Source: Adiantum capillus-veneris
Taxonomy: Eukaryota; Streptophyta; Polypodiopsida; Polypodiales; Pteridaceae
Length of the DNA stretch: 64,000 bases
Assembly (NCBI GenBank): GCA_014529385.2
Contig: CM043945.1
Coordinates: 96,512,612-96,576,611, forward strand
Reading direction: 5' to 3'
The stretch's first letter is position 1. Every line of letters begins with the position of its first letter. This document shows positions 11,241 through 22,660 of the stretch, in pieces. Below the pieces are notes generated by a model. That model saw only the letters and a program-made list of their open reading frames with translations, ran no database searches and had not been told where the DNA came from. The position numbers were made by a program, and so were the translations under genes.

Positions 11241-11402
11241 CTAATCTATATACACTCGCTCTTTAGCATCAAGTTGTAGGTGGAGTGCGGTTGCTTGTGC
11301 ACTCTTCCTTTGGGCAAAGAGGGCTATTTTTTGTTGCTGCAGTACATGCAGCATCAATTCCCAGCCCTCTCTGTCCAAAAAAAAATTTGCAGGTTTGGCC
11401 AT
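11241..11402. other. Imperfect hairpin near CACTA right end
   Basis: AGAGGGCT at about 11317 pairs with AGCCCTCT at about 11361; inside, GTTGCTGCAGT pairs partly with CATGCAGCATC. The short frames here have no recognisable content. Confidence 0.45.
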
Positions 11403-11580
11403 CGATACAGATTTTGGTATACACGCTGCTATATGCCTCGGAATAGACATCAGTATAGTAAAATATCGTACCGGCCCATATTTAAGCGGTTATTTCGGTG
11501 TTTTTTTCATAGATTATTCCGACGGCCTATAAACCGATGCATATACTGACGACACAATACCGACGTCTATTCCGATGTTT
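11403..11580. repeat. CACTA right subterminal repeats
   Basis: Units of the type ATACCGACG, TATTCCGATG, CGTACCGGCCC and ATAAACCGATGC are packed in about 175 bases, matching the left-end motifs at 2178-2290. Confidence 0.75.
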
Positions 11581-11643
11581 ATTCCATCGCATTTTACTTT
11601 TAAAACAAGCTTTGAGTCGTTTGTATTCGCGTCCATTTTTGCG

Positions 11644-11658
11644 CCGCGTGTTGTAGTG
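11644..11658 (-). repeat. CACTA right terminal inverted repeat
   Basis: Minus strand reads CACTACAACACGCGG from 11658, fixing the element's end. The left partner is not in the window. Confidence 0.75.
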
Positions 11659-12849
11659 TTTCTTATTTGTCTCCAATTCCCCATGCCTATATGTTTGCTT
11701 GGTTGACACATATGGGTTACGAGGCAAGGCATGGCTTTTGTTTCTTACAATTTCTGAAGAGATTGCAATGCCGACTCTCCACCATACTTTTATATGGCAC
11801 TTCTACATGACTGCACTATATTTTTAGCATTTTCACTATTTGCCTCACTGGTAAGACAAAATGTTTTAACTATTCACATTGCTTTTCTATAGCTTGATAG
11901 AAGCATCATGGCCCTCTATGATACACAATCAAAAAACGCATGTACATGATTGTCAGGTCAGTAATGCACTTCAACTTTTATTGCAGCCCATTGTTGCTTC
12001 ATGTATTTACTTATATAATTTTTCAATGCTTCCTTTAGTTTAGTTAGTTACATGTTTCTCCCACTAGTATACACTCGATCTTGATCATTGTCTATATATA
12101 TCAATTAACACATACTTCTTTCCTTACAATTCAATAATGCTAGTTATATATTGCAATAGTCAATGCACTTTGTTCGTATTTTGTATATTCCTGGAAAATT
12201 CATGTCATTTTACATATGTCATGGTTTGTCTCATACTAGATCTTAGTATGAGTGTCTCAAGGTGGGTGGATGAGACTACAGTCCGAGAGTGTCAAAAGTT
12301 GAGGACTGAGCTGCAACCAAATTGAAACTAGCTCATCACCCATATGCTATGTCATGGTTTGATCATTCGTTGTTTCAATGTCCTCAATTTCATGTCCAAT
12401 CAGTCATTTGTGATTTACTAATGTCCTAACCGACAAACTTCTGAAGCAAGACCCACCAAGTAAGACTATAATTTGAAGTGTCAAAAGAACTAGTATGTCT
12501 TGACTGGTTTGTCTTCATTAAAATAGTGTCTTTGTCAAAGTGTGGATGTGAATTTTGACCCTCGAGCCTCTTTTTTGCAACAAAACCATACATACGTATG
12601 GTGGGGAGGTGGCGCTATCCTCACCCAAATTTTATAAGCCGTAGGGAATGTGCACTTCCTCCGTATGCTTTTTTCCTCCTCCAATGTTGAAGAGACACAT
12701 ATGCTTCTCCTCCAATTTTGGTCACTTCTTTTCTTTTGGATTTGTATAGTAAATGCAGAGGAATACATTACCTTCAATAAGCTTCAATGTATAGCATGAT
12801 GCCCATCCAACATGCTTCATCCATGTTAATCAACTTGCATCCCTCCGTG
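11659..12849. other. Unassigned AT-rich DNA
   Basis: No gene or element recognised. The frame at 12137-12325 is short and has no family resemblance that I can see. Confidence 0.4.
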
Positions 12850-14330
12850 GCTCATGGTAATGTCTTACACCCAACACACGACATTATGGGAAGGAAGATC
12901 AACAAGCATATCCTATGTATTTGAAAGAACACCACACTTTGCATACTTATCCACAATGGCATTCCCCAACACAATGTTATCCTATAGCACTCTTTGCTTC
13001 ACAATTTTCCCTCGTTTCTATGGCCTTAATAGCGGCTCAACATTTCAAGAGAATGATGTATACCATTGCATTTGGAAGGATTCCCTCATTTAAATCAACT
13101 CATTGCTTTGATAACTTCACATGCTTCTGTACCCTAAGGATAGTGTGCTTCACCACACAACGTTCTATGAAGAGATCTTATGAAGCGCATTTTGTGCCTT
13201 CAAAAGAGCATGGCACTTGGCGTACTTATCTACAAGAGCAACAACAAGCACAACATTACACTATAACAATGCATGTTGTACAACCTCATCATGAATTTGT
13301 GTACCCTTCACAAGCTCTTTGATAGAGACACAAGCTTTCAAGGCACAAATGCAAGTCACTGCACTTGGAAGGACACCCTCTCATTGCATGTGTTCGAACC
13401 AAAGCATTGCTTGCTCACCTTGTTCTTCTTGTGCATGACCCAGGTGACAACATTCCAAGAAAGGATCTTCTCCAACATATCACATGAAATTATAAGAGCA
13501 CCACATTCGGCATACATATCATCAAGAGCATAACACAATGTATTTTATTTTCTAGTAGCCCTTGATTAGAAATAGTGTGATAAATGCCTTTCCGCACATC
13601 AATTATGGCACGAGATTTCAAGAATGCTCTCTCACTTCATGCATTCGAAGAATTTCAATGGTTGCTCACCTTGATCACGTTGAGCATATTTTCTTATTAG
13701 TATACTCCAAGTCACAACATCTTGAAAAGATAATTGTTGAAGCACATCTTGGGATTTGGAAAGAGCACCACATCTGGCATGGATGTACACAAGGTCAGTG
13801 CTCGTCTTCACAATATTATACATGCATAGGTCATTGCAGTCGAATAGATGTCATGATGCACCATGCATTCAAAATAGTCCAAGAAGGGATCTTCTCGAAC
13901 TTATCACATGGAATTATAAGAGCACCACATTCAACATACATATCATCAAGAGCAGAATACAATGCAATGTTATTTTCTGTATCCCTTGATTGGAAATAGT
14001 GTGATGAATGTCTTTCCGCACATCAATTATGGCACAAGCTTTCAAGATGCAGATGTAGCATTTGAAGAATGCTCTCTCACTTCATGCATTTAAGGCATTT
14101 CAATGGTTGCTCATCTTGATCCTAGAGCATATTTTGTGATTAGTATACTCCAAGTCACGACATCCTGAAAAGACAATTGTTGAAGCACATCTTGGGATTT
14201 GGAAAGAGCACCACACCTAGCATGGATGTACACAAGGTCAGTGCCCGTCTTCACAATATTATACATGCATAGGTCATTGCAGTCGAATGGATGTCATGGT
14301 GCACCATGCACTCAAAATAATCCAACAAAG
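12850..14330 (-). pseudogene. PLS-type pentatricopeptide repeat (PPR) protein relic
   Basis: The minus strand shows repeated PPR signatures: ALDDMYAECGALIISCD with NVVTWVMHKK (13356-13538), a LVYIHARCGALSKSQDVL block followed by DVVTWSILIRKYAQ and EQPLKFFECMK (13632-13823), a degraded second copy of that block at about 14080-14250, and further Lys-Cys-His-Ala-Leu blocks to 12850. These fit the P-L-S pattern (ALIDMYAKCG, NVVSWN) of plant organelle RNA-editing factors. Frameshifts and stops occur in every block. The pieces at 13446-13868 and 13869-14318 are a tandem duplication of about 430 bp. No DYW domain is visible. Originally such a protein would bind organellar RNA; this is a dead copy or retrocopy. 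Confidence 0.8.
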
Positions 14331-15486
14331 TTCGGTCTTGTCCCTCCATGAAACAACATTCATATAGACACTATCATAAAACTGTAGAACTACCTCAGTT
14401 ATATAAGCAATGCTTCTAGAGATGCATCGGGCAATCAATCTACCTTCAAAATTTAGGCTTTTTTACAACAACCACCAAGTGCCTTCAGACAAGTACCTTT
14501 AGAATTACCTTCATATCAATATTAGGTGCATTTGGAATTGTTTCAGCCACCATAAGAGTACCTTTGAATGTGTTCCATGGGAGTTTGGGGTATTCTACTA
14601 CCACTACCTAGTACCTTCAAAACCTCCATATGAGCAATTATAGGTGCTTCTCAACATGAAAGCAAACCACATTCAGAGTACCTCTAAACCACCTTTCAAG
14701 GCGGGTCACTTTGAGTTTGGGTAGTTTTCCACCCATTATCTAGTACATGTAGAAGCACCTTCATCAAAGCCATAGGTGCTTCTAGACATCCATCAACCTA
14801 TCTAACTACCTTTAAAATACCTTTAAGATTCTTTTTAGGGCACCTATAACACTTTTTGATATACCAAGCACCTCTGCACACTGATGAACTACCATTGGAC
14901 TACTTCTACTAGCACCCACAGTCTTCCTTCGAGATGAAACAAGTACTAAGCTTGTTTTTTATTAGATACCTAGATATTTTGACATACATAGTACCTTCAT
15001 CAAGAACCTGGAATTCTTAGCATATAAATAATATGTATTGGTAGCACCTATAGCCCAATGTTTGGGACGAAGCAAGTAAGGTGTGTGTTTTTTTATCAAG
15101 TACTTGGATATTTTTACATGGACATATTGTAGTCTAGTGATACGCTATGCAATACAACCACCAAGATAAGCAACATCCAAGTTGTCAATTTGTGATAACT
15201 AGCCGACTCGCCTTGCTAGTGAGTTGTTCAAACCTACATTTAGTCTACACCCTAAGCGTCGGGAATCTTGACCATCACACACTACAAGGCCACATACTAT
15301 ACGTAACTCTCTCAGTCGCTTTGTTGCACTCGATACCCTCTCAAAACGTCATTTGACTCTCCTACCACCTTAGCCACTAGCCATGGAGTTTACCCTCAAT
15401 CTCATGATGAGGAATTGGTGATGTAGCGCCCTTCTGTCACCAAGGAGAGGCTTCCAAGTGAAAATGTATGAGCCTTCAATCACGTG
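14331..15486. other. Unassigned DNA with short dispersed motifs
   Basis: No gene recognised. Short motifs such as AGTACCTT, TAGGTGCTTCT and ACCTTCAAAA recur irregularly from 14400 to 15080. It could be a decayed continuation of the PPR relic or a degenerate repeat. Confidence 0.35.
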
Positions 15487-15594
15487 TGCCTAATCTAGAT
15501 GTTGTTTTTATGTGTTTATGTGCTTTAATCTAATTAAACATGCCTAATCTGTGTCATTTTTATGTGTTTACATGATTTAATCCAATTAAACATG
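15487..15594. repeat. Two-copy tandem repeat, about 55 bp
   Basis: The segment from GTGCCTAATCT through TAATTAAACATGC occurs twice in succession with a few changes (TTTTTATGTGTTTA in both). Confidence 0.8.
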
Positions 15595-16206
15595 CTCAAG
15601 AACTTCACACACGATCAAGAGTACTATATGACAAGCTACCAAGCCTTCCATTGTTGCTAAAACAAGAATGAAAGAGAGAAACAATTGATTGAGTAGATAG
15701 AGCACCGGGAACTCAACACCATAGCATTGGGGAGCTAGGTGGAGTTGATTACAAACAACGAATGAGGAGACTAGGAGTCACGGCTTTCACCTTCTTGGGC
15801 TTACTTGTCTGAAGTCACTATGAAAGCTCCAAAGCAAGGATGCTCAAGTTCTCAATAGTCCAAAGAACCAGGACGAAGCTCTAAAATGTTAGAAGAGAGC
15901 TTTTATAGCAATGTGACCTAAGACTAATGGTTCACATTTGAGTGGACAAATTAGATACTTCACACTAGGCTTGGAAATTTCGGTGCTTTTATGGCTGTTT
16001 ACATCATTGTGCCATCTTCTCCATGATCATTAATTACAAAATGAATGTCGTCATTATCAAAATGGCATCTATTTCGACCTCTGCTAGGATAGCTAGAAGA
16101 AATGGGATGTTTGAAAAAAAATCTGCTCCACTTGGGCCTTCTTATCTTTAAGGGCCTTTCCAAGCTTTACTTCTTCCCACTGCATCTTTAGTATGCTCTC
16201 TAGGTG
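15595..16206. other. Unassigned DNA
   Basis: No supported gene. It may be the border of an unrecognised retroelement, but I see no primer site or terminal repeat. Confidence 0.3.
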
Positions 16207-17606
16207 TCAGCGCATTGTGGCAGTTCCACAACTCCCCCTTACTGAGGCTCGTGTCACACACGGGCATCGGACAAGCTTAAAAAGAGCATGTGTGAGCTCC
16301 TGTAGTGTCACACACAGGTGGATGTCTACATATATATAAATTTTCCACTTTATCAGTCGCCGATCAGACGTAGTGTATTGGCGAAGATTGAACGCAGTCA
16401 ACTGCCATGTGCACAACTCAAATATTGCAAAGCCTCTCGCGCATTTTTTGTGCATGTCCACTACTTTTTCACGATGGGCGAGGGATTCATCCTGGATGTC
16501 TTTGCACTCTGACAAATAGTGCAGCCCACCAATCTTCCTTTTCCAACTCATTTGCACTCACGTCCGGGCGGCCGTGTGTGACAGGGGCCTGAGTTGGTAT
16601 TCCGTCCTGGTGGATTTTGGTGGTGGCACTCACAAACTTCTTCATGTCTGGTCAGCATGGGAATGCGACGACGGGCCACTTGTTCTGCCACATATGTTTG
16701 AGCCATGCACTGCGCTTGGGTGGGTGGTGGTGGACGGGGTTGTGGGCCAATAGGTGGAGCAAGTGATGGTTGTTGGTGGCCCACTTGGTCTCTACCTCGA
16801 CCTCTGCCTCTCGAGCTTGCTCTCTGCTATATCGGCCTTTGAACTTCTCAGTTTTCTCCATGCGATCCAAATGATGTAGCAAGTTTCTAACAATATTTGC
16901 AGGCACGACTGTCGGTGGTGGTTGTTTTGGTTTAGGGAGGCCGGCAGCGAGCTACATCATCTTGTAAGTGGGGTTTCGCCTGCCAAGAGTTGGAGCGAAC
17001 TATGCTTGCATGAACAAGCATGGGACGGGACTTGGCACATTCACGAAGGCATGGGTGTACTCACCAACGTTGTGATTACCATCTCTTCTAGAGCCTCTAT
17101 ATATTGGCTAGGCATTAACTGTGCACGGATAAAGAGGGCTGGTGTGAGGATCTTTGGGAAGATAATGATGGCTGAGTCAAAGGCTCTGCCATTGGCTCCA
17201 TTGTCGTATTTGGGCAAAGGTGGGGTGGATGGCTTAGAGCTCCTTGAAACAAACTATCACCTTGAGAAATTTGACCACCATGGTCACGTGAAAATCTGAA
17301 ATCTCTGTGAATTCATTGATGAGTTGGCGGCAATGATTCGACGTCCAGTCTTCATTAAGCTCATAGGTATCATTGTTTCAAGAATGTCCAGGAAGTTGAG
17401 GAGACGTGGATTAGCTGATAGCCTAAGCTTGTATTCATTCCAAGGGACGCGTCGATGGCATGCCAAGAAAGTGGGGCCTGTGTAGTCTTCTTCATGTGTG
17501 TGAAGAAATAGCTATTGGACCTTTGCATATTTTGAGCGTACTGTTTCTTCCCACTTTCTTCTTTCACCGAGTATATTGGCTCATATGATGGTGTCATTTT
17601 CTTCAA
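16207..17606 (-). pseudogene. Unrecognised broken coding region
   Basis: Three minus-strand open stretches line up. 17606-17370 begins MKKMTPSYEPIYSVKEESG. A shifted frame over about 17420-17290 reads ELNEDWTSNHCRQLINEF. 16906-16207 includes NIVRNLLHHLDRMEKTEKF, EAEVEVETK, a His/Pro-rich stretch and ELEKEDWWAALF. Composition looks protein-like, GC is higher than in the flanks, and several stops interrupt it. I do not recognise the family. It could be a decayed retroelement gag or a host gene fragment. Confidence 0.35.
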
Positions 17607-18379
17607 TTGAGGATATTAAAAGGCAAGAGAAGGTGGGTGTGAAAAAGGAGACATAAGTAGGTGTGAAAAAGGAGACATAAGTAGGTAGGAAATTGATCAG
17701 AAACATTGTCTACATGGGAGCTATACCAAGGAAGTCTTGGATGTATGGATTTGGCCATCAATTTGCATCTCTAAGAACTATCGGTCTACATAGGAAGGAG
17801 AAGATAATCAAGGTTATATGATTGCATGGACACCGTTTGCATAATGATTGAGGGAAGACATGACTCAAAGAACAAGCACAAGAAGTGCTAGAGAGATGAT
17901 GAATAGTTTATTAGATGGTGAGGTGTTAGGTGCATCATCATAACCATCCTGCTTAGAGACTCCTTAGAAAGTTATCATTAGAGTTAAAGCAATTTAACCA
18001 AGTTGCATTTGCATTAAATCATTAAAATACGAACATTTTGGTCAATGAGATATGTTGCAAGAAAAAATATGATATAATGTTGCAAAGGTGGCTCTTGAGG
18101 TTGTTATGCATGAACTCCTCTATGCAGAGGGCAGACAAAGCGACAATATTATGGCGAGTTTCCTTCCAAGAAAAATCAATGCAATGCATAATTGCGCTCA
18201 TTGCAAAATTGTAGGTTGTGTAGAGTAAGATCTACAAACCTTGGCAAAGAATGCTTCCACAAAAGAAAATGCTGCTTCATTTGCTCTAGCTCTCGCCATG
18301 AGACTATCTTGTTAGTTTTTACATGGCATTGAACTATGTCATTTAGTTTCATTTGTTGATGCAAGGCAAAAGTGCAATG
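17607..18379. other. Unassigned DNA
   Basis: No gene recognised. A 22-bp unit GTAGGTGTGAAAAAGGAGAC is directly repeated at about 17632-17680. Confidence 0.4.
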
Positions 18380-19100
18380 TATAGATCAACGCACAAGTAT
18401 GTTATGTGCTTTATGCTATTGATGTAAGATATGTGCTCATAATGTTAGTATCATTGTTGTGGTAGTCTACAAGATGTATATGGGCGTTATTTATGTATTT
18501 TTGCAATGCAGAAGTAAGATATGAGTTGTATAGCACACAATCAAATTATGTTTGTTGCTTGTGTAATAGTTAATCATATGTTTAAGATACCTCTAGGCTA
18601 CATGGTCTAAGTGTGAATTATTTCTCAAGGTGTATGCTATATACTTCTGTATCATAGACGTGTCTACTATGCACTATCTGCTATAAACTAAGTTTTGTGC
18701 CTTACATTACAACCTCCATGCTATGCAATAAGTTATGTGATATATGGGGCACACAATATAGCATATATATGTGAACAATGGGGTAACTATCTTCTATGAG
18801 CAGCACACACTATGGACTATGTAGTAAGCTATGTGCCATATAGCACTTACGTTATTCGATCACATACCTCACTACATAGCAAAAATTTTAAGCGCATATC
18901 TTATTTCATAGCATACCACATGTCAAATATCTTTCTTCATAACACACAATTGTGAATTATGCAGTAAGTTATGTCCTATATAGCAAACTTGTGACATATT
19001 CTTGGTGGTTATGTATTTTATAAAGCACACACACTTATAAATTGTGCACCAAGGTATGTGTTATATAGCATACACCTATAAATAGTGCTTGGTGGGACAT
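18380..19100. repeat. Degenerate tandem repeat of TATGTGCTATATAGCACAC type
   Basis: Variants of TAAGTTATGTG(A/C)TATATAGCA(C)AC recur about ten times with uneven spacing (for instance near 18530, 18725, 18830, 18970, 19050). The core is partly palindromic (GTGCTATATAGCAC). No coding potential. Confidence 0.65.
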
Positions 19101-19639
19101 GTGTTGAGTGACTACTCACAGCAGAGCTTGATTTCTTTCTAACCACATTGTTTTTTAGAATTAATCTCTTTGTTTAGGAGGCGCTAATTTTAGCCAAAAT
19201 AATGGCAATGTTCATCATGTGGTGGCATGTGGTGGATGGACTTTTCGCATAGGGTTGAATAAGTTCACGTGGGGTAAAGAAGAAGTGTTTTATTCCAATG
19301 AGTTTTTTTGTGGGCGTAGCCCCTATTGGGTGAACTATGTAAATTCTATGTTGATTTCTCCCCCATTCCCTCCCTCTCTATGTATGTGTGTGTATGTGTG
19401 TGTGTTCATCAATGCAAATAGAGCTATCAACTCTTGTGAAAGATGCAGATTGAGGCTTATCTCTACCAAAAGGATTTCTACTTGTCCACTAGATGGAAAA
19501 CAAAATGAAGCCAAATTCTATGAAAGATATCCAATGCAACATTTTGAACAATAAATTAAGCTCTTTAGATGATTTGATTGTGTTTTGTTATATCAACATC
19601 ATTCAAAACCAACAAATGTCTAATGTCTACTCTTAACAA

Positions 19640-19845
19640 GTTTGATGAGAAACCTTAGCAGTTCAAGATAACCTTTGTGAAGAAACTATTTAGTTTTGAA
19701 ACGTACGATGGAGGAACGGTAACTAAACATCTTAACGAGTTTGACACAATTCACAAATACTTTACATTAATAGGGGTTAACTATGATGATGAAGGTAGAG
19801 CCCCTTTGGTATTTTTCTCGTTGCCATACAGCTAGAATGTACTCT
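19640..19845 (+). pseudogene. Ty1/copia gag fragment
   Basis: The plus strand encodes VKKLFSFETYDGGTVTKHL followed by NEFDTIHKYFTLIG and NYDDEGRAPLVFFSLPYS. This matches the central part of copia gag (UBN2-type: ...SVTEHINEF...LSSVGINLDDEDRALLLLCSLP). One stop precedes it and the frame decays after 19842. Neither protease nor pol follows, so it is an isolated scrap. A frame at 19219-19554 just upstream may be related but is not recognisable. Confidence 0.75.
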
Positions 19846-19850
19846 AGAGG

Positions 19851-20632
19851 GAGGGCCCATAGGAATGCCAAATTTTGTTGCATAAGTGCCAGAAATGGCA
19901 TCGATATCCATGTTGCTACGGTACCTCGCATATACGATGGTCATTCATCACATATGTGATGGGTTTTGGAACATCGTATTATCCCTCTTGCTTCTCTTTT
20001 GTTGATGTATGGTCCCTTGCAAACAACCTACACTAGCTTTTAGGATGATGCCCATGATGGTGCACAACAACCAACCAAGGTTTTGTGTCTATATACATGC
20101 CCTTATGTACCCAAAATTTCACGCTACTGATTCTTCCTCATGGCCATCCACTAAAGAAACCCTGGTAGCGTGAGACTCCTGCTATTTGCAGATTTACAAA
20201 AACCTTTGTGGAATGTGTTGTTTCTCTATCCGCAAACAATAATCGGCATTTGAATTCTCCTGAGCAATATATCTCTTTGATTTCTACTTGTCTTTGGTCA
20301 TGTTGGATCATGATGGCTCGGAGCTACATGTTCTTATATCTATGATCACAGGTTGTCAGTATCATGTGAACATGTAGCATGATAGTTTGGGGATGGCCAT
20401 GAGATGCCGCTACTGTAAAGAGATGGAATCGGCATTCAACCTCAAGTTTGGTGGTTGTTATAATTCTTTTGTTGGGGTTTATGACTCTCCCTTATGCTGC
20501 TTGTGCTTATATATTTTTTTTGGGGCTTATGACTCTCTTCTAGTTCTTGTGGTTGAGCATTGGGTGCATGTTTAGACACTGTATGTATGTACCATAGCAC
20601 ACATATGACAATATGTACGAATATATCCTCCC
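19851..20632. other. Unassigned DNA
   Basis: No gene or repeat that I can support. A two-copy motif GGGGCTTATGACTCTC / GGGGTTTATGACTCTC occurs at about 20475 and 20522. Confidence 0.35.
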
Positions 20633-20821
20633 TGTTAACCCTCAGGCACATTCCTATCACCTACAACGGGCGTTGTATTATTTATTTGGTAGAGTCAGGT
20701 ACCGGGCTTGTCGGTCCAATAGGAAAAGGGTAAGAGTGATCGCCGATGAGAGGCGCACTCTAATTGAAACATTCAAGGGATTAGTTGGCTAAGCATAGGC
20801 GCCCAAGTGTGAATGGGGCAA

Positions 20822-20833
20822 GCTCATATAAAA
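20822..20833 (+). promoter_or_regulatory. TATA box in LTR
   Basis: CTCATATAAAAG lies about 400 bases before the proposed LTR end. Confidence 0.45.
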
Positions 20834-20923
20834 GTCAACTAAACCTAAAAGTCACTCATTCTCTCATTTGTGCAATTAAAAAGTGCTCTTGCTCCATCTT
20901 CGTCTTCTTCTTCTTCATCTCCT

Positions 20924-20941
20924 TGTGTGTGTGTGTGTATG

Positions 20942-20989
<48 letters not shown>
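20924..20989. repeat. (TG)n-(GA)22 microsatellite
   Basis: A TG run to 20938 is followed by an uninterrupted GA run 20945-20989. Confidence 0.95.
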
Positions 20990-20992
<3 letters not shown>

Positions 20993-21233
20993 TCGAGCAT
21001 TGCGATGATGGCACGACGGTGGCGAAGCGGTTGAGCGCGGCGCAGCGGTGGCTCCTTCTTTTTCGCGGCGAGGAATCCTTCATGACAGCAAGCGTAGAGC
21101 GGTGAGTGACACACCATCGCCATCTTTGAGCTTACTAGTTTAGTATAGTTGCATACTTGGAGCCATTTGTGGCTTGTACACAGTGTATCGGCAAGTTCCT
21201 TGCATTGACACGTATGACAAACGCGCACATTTT

Positions 21234-21251
21234 TGGCGTCGCTGCCGGGGA
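21234..21251 (+). promoter_or_regulatory. Athila/Tat-type primer binding site
   Basis: TGGCGTCGCTGCCGGGGA differs by two bases from the TGGCGCCGTTGCCGGGGA primer site known from Athila/Tat gypsy elements. It indicates a plus-strand element starting here. Confidence 0.75.
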
Positions 21252-21959
21252 ATGCCATACACTAAGCTTGAATGGCACTCTATGCCTCTTTTGTGGTGAA
21301 ATTTCAATTGTAAGAAAGGTAGGGAAGAAAGGTGTGTGTGTTGAGAAGAAGGATTTTGTTTTTGCTAGTGTGTATTTCTTTGTTAATGAAGTTTTGAAAG
21401 GTACTATGCATTCTCTATGATAAAGTGTTAGTATTAAGGTTGTTAGTTCTGTGTAATGTAAAGTATAGTAAGTAGGAAGTAGATCTGTTAGAGCTAATAA
21501 AGTGTGTTAGTGTGTAACAGTAGGTGTATTAGTTGTAAGTAGGTAGGTAGTGTGTGTGTGCACTCGCACGCAGGCCGCGGCGACCTTATCCCAAAAAAAA
21601 AAGAGTTAAAAAAATAAATAAAAAAATTTAAAGGTAGGACCGGGATCGGGAATATCTCCCAGACCCAAGCCCAAGCTTACGCTCAGGCTCATGCCTCAGT
21701 CACCCTTTAAAATTACGTATTTTAGCTTCACACGTCACTAAAAATTGACTTTTTTGACGACCAACGAGCTTCAGGTGACCGAACGTTGTGTTGTAAAGCA
21801 CACCGCAACCCTCTGAGTGATACGCGCATTTCGAGCTATCACACACTTTAATAAAAAAAACCGATTATGAAAAAGCATATAAAAAAAGAAAACGAGTAAA
21901 AACGGACGCCTAAAAAAGTAAGCGGTTAACCTTCGAGGTTATTCGCCGACGGTTGTAGG
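21252..21959. other. Leader-like non-coding stretch
   Basis: No gene. It contains GT-rich and A-rich runs (21590-21640). It may be the untranslated leader of the Athila-like element. Confidence 0.35.
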
Positions 21960-22595
21960 GTGCCAAAGGCACATGCATCTGGGCTCTGGTCGTGTGCTAG
22001 AGATGGAGCAACTAGAGAGAATTTCGACTCACACGAGCTCTCAATATCCACCTACCTTAGGTTTTGGGCCCTCGCGGGGACCCAAGGTAGTACAAACCAA
22101 GACCCGAATATAGCGGCTAGTGACTCTTCCTCTGACTACGACGTCATGGAGGGTTTCCCAATGCCTAATCCTGATAGCTCAAGCCAAGACATGCATGCCA
22201 TGGGTCCGCGGCCCGGGCCGAGCGTGCTTAGCCGCTTGAAGGAAACCTTTAGTAGAGCCACTCGCTCCGAACATGGAGTTAATGATGTAAATGAGGGGGG
22301 TGGGGAAGTAAATTCTCCATTCATGATCAACATAGACCCTATGTCCTTAGAGAATGTACACGTGAATACTCCATTCACTACACCCCCTGACTCTTCAGAA
22401 CTATTCTCCTCTGAGGTTTTATTACCTGATGGTAGAAGCCTTGCCAAAGTGCAAGAGGTTGAGCGATATATCATTGCGGCTAGGGAAAAGGAAGTCGAGA
22501 GCTTACGTAAGGCGGTGTCAGGCCAAGGGCAAGGCCAAGGGCCAGGACGGACATGCGGTCAAGGGGCGCTATCTTTAGAGGCTAGGAGTCTATAA
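21960..22595 (+). CDS. Unrecognised 211-residue reading frame
   Basis: An uninterrupted frame, clearly richer in GC than its flanks, encodes an acidic Ser-rich protein with NIAASDSSSDYDVMEGFPMP, LSRLKETFSRATRSE, a Pro/Thr stretch and EVERYIIAAREKEVESLRKA (possible short coiled coil), ending in a Gly-Gln repeat GQGQGQGPG. The first ATG is at 21960; a later ATG at 22146 would also serve. It follows the Athila-like primer site by 700 bases, so it could be the start of that element's gag. It runs to within a few bases of a TATA motif (22592), so part of it may be an LTR. I know no family for it. Confidence 0.4.
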   Translation: MPKAHASGLWSCARDGATRENFDSHELSISTYLRFWALAGTQGSTNQDPNIAASDSSSDYDVMEGFPMPNPDSSSQDMHAMGPRPGPSVLSRLKETFSRATRSEHGVNDVNEGGGEVNSPFMINIDPMSLENVHVNTPFTTPPDSSELFSSEVLLPDGRSLAKVQEVERYIIAAREKEVESLRKAVSGQGQGQGPGRTCGQGALSLEARSL

Positions 22596-22646
22596 ATAGC
22601 ACGGTTGGGTGGAGAGTTGCATGGTCCAATCCCCCGCGGTCTCACA
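22592..22646 (+). mobile_element. 3' end of a second LTR (R/U5)
   Basis: A TATAAATAG box at 22592 is followed by CGCGGTCTCACA ending directly at a Met-tRNA primer site. The left border was not found and may lie inside the 21960-22595 frame. Confidence 0.6.
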
Positions 22647-22660
22647 TTGGTATCAGAGCT
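22647..22660 (+). promoter_or_regulatory. Met-tRNA primer binding site
   Basis: TTGGTATCAGAGCT, complementary to initiator Met-tRNA, plus orientation. It marks the start of another LTR element's internal region. Confidence 0.85.

Larger units (their letters stand above)
2125..11658 (+). mobile_element. CACTA (En/Spm) DNA transposon, degenerate
   Basis: The right terminus at 11658 reads CACTACAACACGCGG on the minus strand, a standard CACTA terminal inverted repeat. Short subterminal motifs of the type TATACCGA / TATATCGGCG crowd both ends (2178-2290 and 11403-11580). The interior holds a two-gene set typical of the superfamily: a TNP2-type transposase with DUF4218 and DUF4216 domains (about 4586-9308) and a second multi-exon gene (9579-10594). 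The extreme left end is missing at the LTR border (2124), so the 3-bp target duplication cannot be tested. Another LTR interrupts the transposase. Confidence 0.85.
20633..21229 (+). mobile_element. Putative 5' LTR of Athila/Tat-like gypsy element
   Basis: The segment begins TGTTAACC and ends GCGCACA directly before an Athila-type primer site. It contains a TATA-like box (CATATAAAAG, about 20825) at the expected place and a TG/GA microsatellite. No second LTR is in the window, so the left border is a proposal based on the TG...CA rule only. Confidence 0.5.

Noticed and set aside
20856-21258. Minus-strand frames with Ser-Leu runs
   Set aside because: The SLSLSL and THTH stretches are translations of the GA and TG microsatellite.
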